This document shows, piece after piece, positions 6,074 through 7,419 of a DNA stretch of 7,419 nt. The DNA is from an uncultured Clostridia bacterium (lineage in GTDB: Bacteria > Bacillota > Clostridia > Oscillospirales > Acutalibacteraceae). Made by a program: the position numbers and the translations under genes. Every line of letters starts with the position of its first letter. Positions within the stretch are counted from its first letter, which is position 1. The stretch covers positions 1-7,419 of the forward strand of contig CANQGN010000071.1 in the NCBI GenBank assembly GCA_947623215.1, written 5' to 3'. The notes under the pieces are model-generated. The model saw only the letters and a list, made by a program, of their open reading frames with translations, searched no databases and was not told where the DNA came from.

Positions 6074-6759
6074 TTGGTTTTTATGACTACACGGTGGTGC
6101 TGACCTATTTGTCGCTCCTTTCGGCCGGTACCGGCGTATTGGTGGCGCTTTCGGGCGGGGGTCATCCCTTTTACGGTTGCCTGTTTTTGCTGCTTTGCGG
6201 GCTGTGCGACGCCTTTGACGGCAAGGTGGCCCGCACCAAAAAAGACCGTACCGACCGGCAAAAAAGCTATGGTATCGAAATTGATTCGCTGGCCGATCTG
6301 CTGGCCTTTGGTATGCTGCCGGCCGCCATTGGCAGTGCGCTGCTGCGGCATTCCCCCCTGCTGCACGGCGTTACCGGTTGGCCCGGCGCCGCCCGGTTGG
6401 GGCTGCTGTTTTTGCTGCGGGGGCTGCTGGTGCTTTACGTGCTCGCCGCGCTTATTCGCCTTGCCTGGTACAACGTAAGCGAGCAGGCCCGCCAGCAAAC
6501 GGAAGACGCCGCCCGCATTTACTACACCGGGCTGCCGGTTACCGCCTCGGCGCTGGTGTTCCCCTTTATTTTGCTGCTGCAGCGGGTGCTGCCGGGCGAT
6601 ATGACCCCCGTGTATTTTTCGGCGGTTTTGCTGCTGGGGCTGGCCTTTATCAGCCGGGTTTCGGTGCGCAAGCCGGGCGCCCGCGCCATTTGGGTGTGGC
6701 TGGCGGCGGGCGCGGTGGAGTTTTTGCTGCTGCTCGCCGGGCTGTTGATAAAATGCTAA
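6070..6759 (+). CDS. pssA: CDP-alcohol phosphatidyltransferase, probable phosphatidylserine synthase
   Basis: A 229-residue integral membrane enzyme of the CDP-alcohol phosphatidyltransferase family. With psd directly downstream, the likely reaction is CDP-diacylglycerol plus L-serine to phosphatidylserine. The catalytic signature is present with all its acidic residues: Asp47, Asp50-Gly51, Ala54-Arg55, Gly68, Asp72 and Asp76. The gap between Ala-Arg and Gly is 12 residues rather than the usual 8. Hydrophobic segments follow through the rest of the protein. The start is the less certain part. I choose TTG at 6070, which overlaps the previous stop as TTGA and yields an N-terminus MIGFYDYTV that I recall as typical of clostridial members. 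A GTG at 6061 would add three residues. The frame is open much further back, but only within the preceding gene. The Shine-Dalgarno is weak (GGTG at 6060-6063), so translational coupling is likely. Confidence 0.88.
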   Translation: MIGFYDYTVVLTYLSLLSAGTGVLVALSGGGHPFYGCLFLLLCGLCDAFDGKVARTKKDRTDRQKSYGIEIDSLADLLAFGMLPAAIGSALLRHSPLLHGVTGWPGAARLGLLFLLRGLLVLYVLAALIRLAWYNVSEQARQQTEDAARIYYTGLPVTASALVFPFILLLQRVLPGDMTPVYFSAVLLLGLAFISRVSVRKPGARAIWVWLAAGAVEFLLLLAGLLIKC

Positions 6760-6760
6760 A

Positions 6761-7419
6761 ATGAAAAGTGAGAAAAATCCAGATGGCGCGGCCCGCTTTT
6801 TGTACCGCACCGCGCCGGGGCGGCTGCTGCTGCGCCCGCTTACCCACCCCGCTTTTTCGCGGCTGGCCGGTCGGTTTTTAAATAGCCGTTGCTCTAAGCC
6901 TTTGATTCGTCCCTTCGCCCGGCGGCAGGGCGTCAACCTGGCCGATTACCTTGGCGCACCCTACCGCAGCTTTAACGACTTTTTTACCCGCCCCATTCGC
7001 CCGGAGCTGCGCCCCCTGCCGGGGGACGAGGCGGCGTTAATAGCCCCCTGCGACGGGCTGCTGAGCGCTTACAAGCTTACCGGCGATACCGTGCTGCCGG
7101 TAAAGGGCAGCGCCTACACGCTGGCCGATTTGCTGGCAAATGACGACTTGGCCGCCCGCTTTACCGGCGGCGTTTGTCTTGTCTTTCGCCTGTGCGTGCA
7201 CCACTACCACCGCTTTTGCTACCCCGCCGCGGGTACGCGCGGGCCTTTTGTGCCCATTGCCGGGCGGCTGCACACCGTGCGGCCGGTGGCGCTTTACGAC
7301 CGGCCGGTGTTTACCCAAAACAGCCGGGTGTATACCTGCCTTACTACCGCGCTCTACGGCCGGGTGGTGCAAATGGAGGTGGGCGCCCTGCTGGTGGGCA
7401 AAATAGAGAATGACGAATG
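6761..7419 (+). CDS. psd: Phosphatidylserine decarboxylase proenzyme (3' partial)
   Basis: Psd is a pyruvoyl enzyme that decarboxylates phosphatidylserine to phosphatidylethanolamine at the membrane. The first 219 residues are visible and the frame runs off the window. Recognisable stretches are YRSFNDFFTRPIRPELRP at 68-85, the APCDG segment with Asp98 (the Asp of the self-cleavage triad), RLCVHHYHRFCYP at 143-155 with His150 as the probable triad His, GRLHTVRPVAL at 168-178, and MEVGALLVGKIEN at 205-217. The LGST-type self-cleavage site that becomes the pyruvoyl group lies beyond the window, so whether the enzyme is intact cannot be judged; about 70-80 residues should be missing. The ATG starts one base after the pssA stop with no Shine-Dalgarno sequence that I can see, which suggests translation coupled to pssA. 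Confidence 0.94.
   Translation, partial: MKSEKNPDGAARFLYRTAPGRLLLRPLTHPAFSRLAGRFLNSRCSKPLIRPFARRQGVNLADYLGAPYRSFNDFFTRPIRPELRPLPGDEAALIAPCDGLLSAYKLTGDTVLPVKGSAYTLADLLANDDLAARFTGGVCLVFRLCVHHYHRFCYPAAGTRGPFVPIAGRLHTVRPVALYDRPVFTQNSRVYTCLTTALYGRVVQMEVGALLVGKIENDE

Noticed and set aside
5995..6936. Open frame of 313 codons on the minus strand, and a similar one of 271 codons at 1484-2299
   Set aside because: Both lie antisense to well-identified genes in GC-rich DNA, have low-complexity Gln/Arg/Gly/Pro-rich products, and resemble no family I know.
1..7419. Mobile elements, CRISPR arrays, tRNA/rRNA genes, phage or defence genes
   Set aside because: Looked for on both strands; almost all of the window is accounted for by eight housekeeping genes, and the longest spacer (201 bases, after ftsZ) holds only terminators and a promoter.

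Overview
The window reads as a piece of a GC-rich chromosome from a Gram-positive bacterium of the Firmicutes, most likely a clostridial (Oscillospiraceae/Ruminococcaceae-type) anaerobe. The grounds are the gene order murG-murA-ftsQ(divIB)-ftsZ, the clostridial look of the FtsZ and CDP-alcohol phosphotransferase proteins, strong AGGAGG-type ribosome binding sites, and sigma-A-like promoters. The genus cannot be named from this sequence. All eight genes lie on the + strand. No RNA gene, mobile element, CRISPR array or integration scar was seen.

Region 1 (1-2917) is the end of a division and cell wall (dcw) cluster. It holds the C-terminal two thirds or so of murG (lipid II synthesis, cut by the window start), a complete murA (first committed step of peptidoglycan precursor synthesis) and a complete ftsQ/divIB (divisome membrane protein). 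The genes are separated by 64 and 54 bases, with a good ribosome binding site before each.

Region 2 (2918-4203) is ftsZ with its own signals. A 142-base spacer carries a terminator-shaped hairpin whose T-run lies on the minus strand, then a good extended -10 promoter and an AGGAGG site. ftsZ encodes a short FtsZ (351 aa) with intact GTPase motifs but an unusual C-terminal tail. No ftsA lies between ftsQ and ftsZ. The gene is followed by a very strong terminator, overlapped by a second, mutually exclusive hairpin with its own T-run.

Region 3 (4252-7419) is a tightly packed four-gene membrane-lipid operon with its own extended -10 promoter. It encodes a PAP2-family membrane phosphatase, a UPF0104/MprF-flippase-like multi-spanning protein, a CDP-alcohol phosphatidyltransferase (probable phosphatidylserine synthase) and phosphatidylserine decarboxylase (cut by the window end). 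The junctions are ATGA (4-base overlap), TTGA (4-base overlap with a probable TTG start) and a 1-base gap, which suggests translational coupling. Together the last two genes would make phosphatidylserine and then phosphatidylethanolamine. The first two are plausibly lipid phosphate removal and lipid translocation, but their substrates cannot be read from the sequence.

Most of the window is ordinary core genome. The points most worth a second look are the four-gene lipid operon beside ftsZ, the FtsZ tail, and the overlapping terminators.
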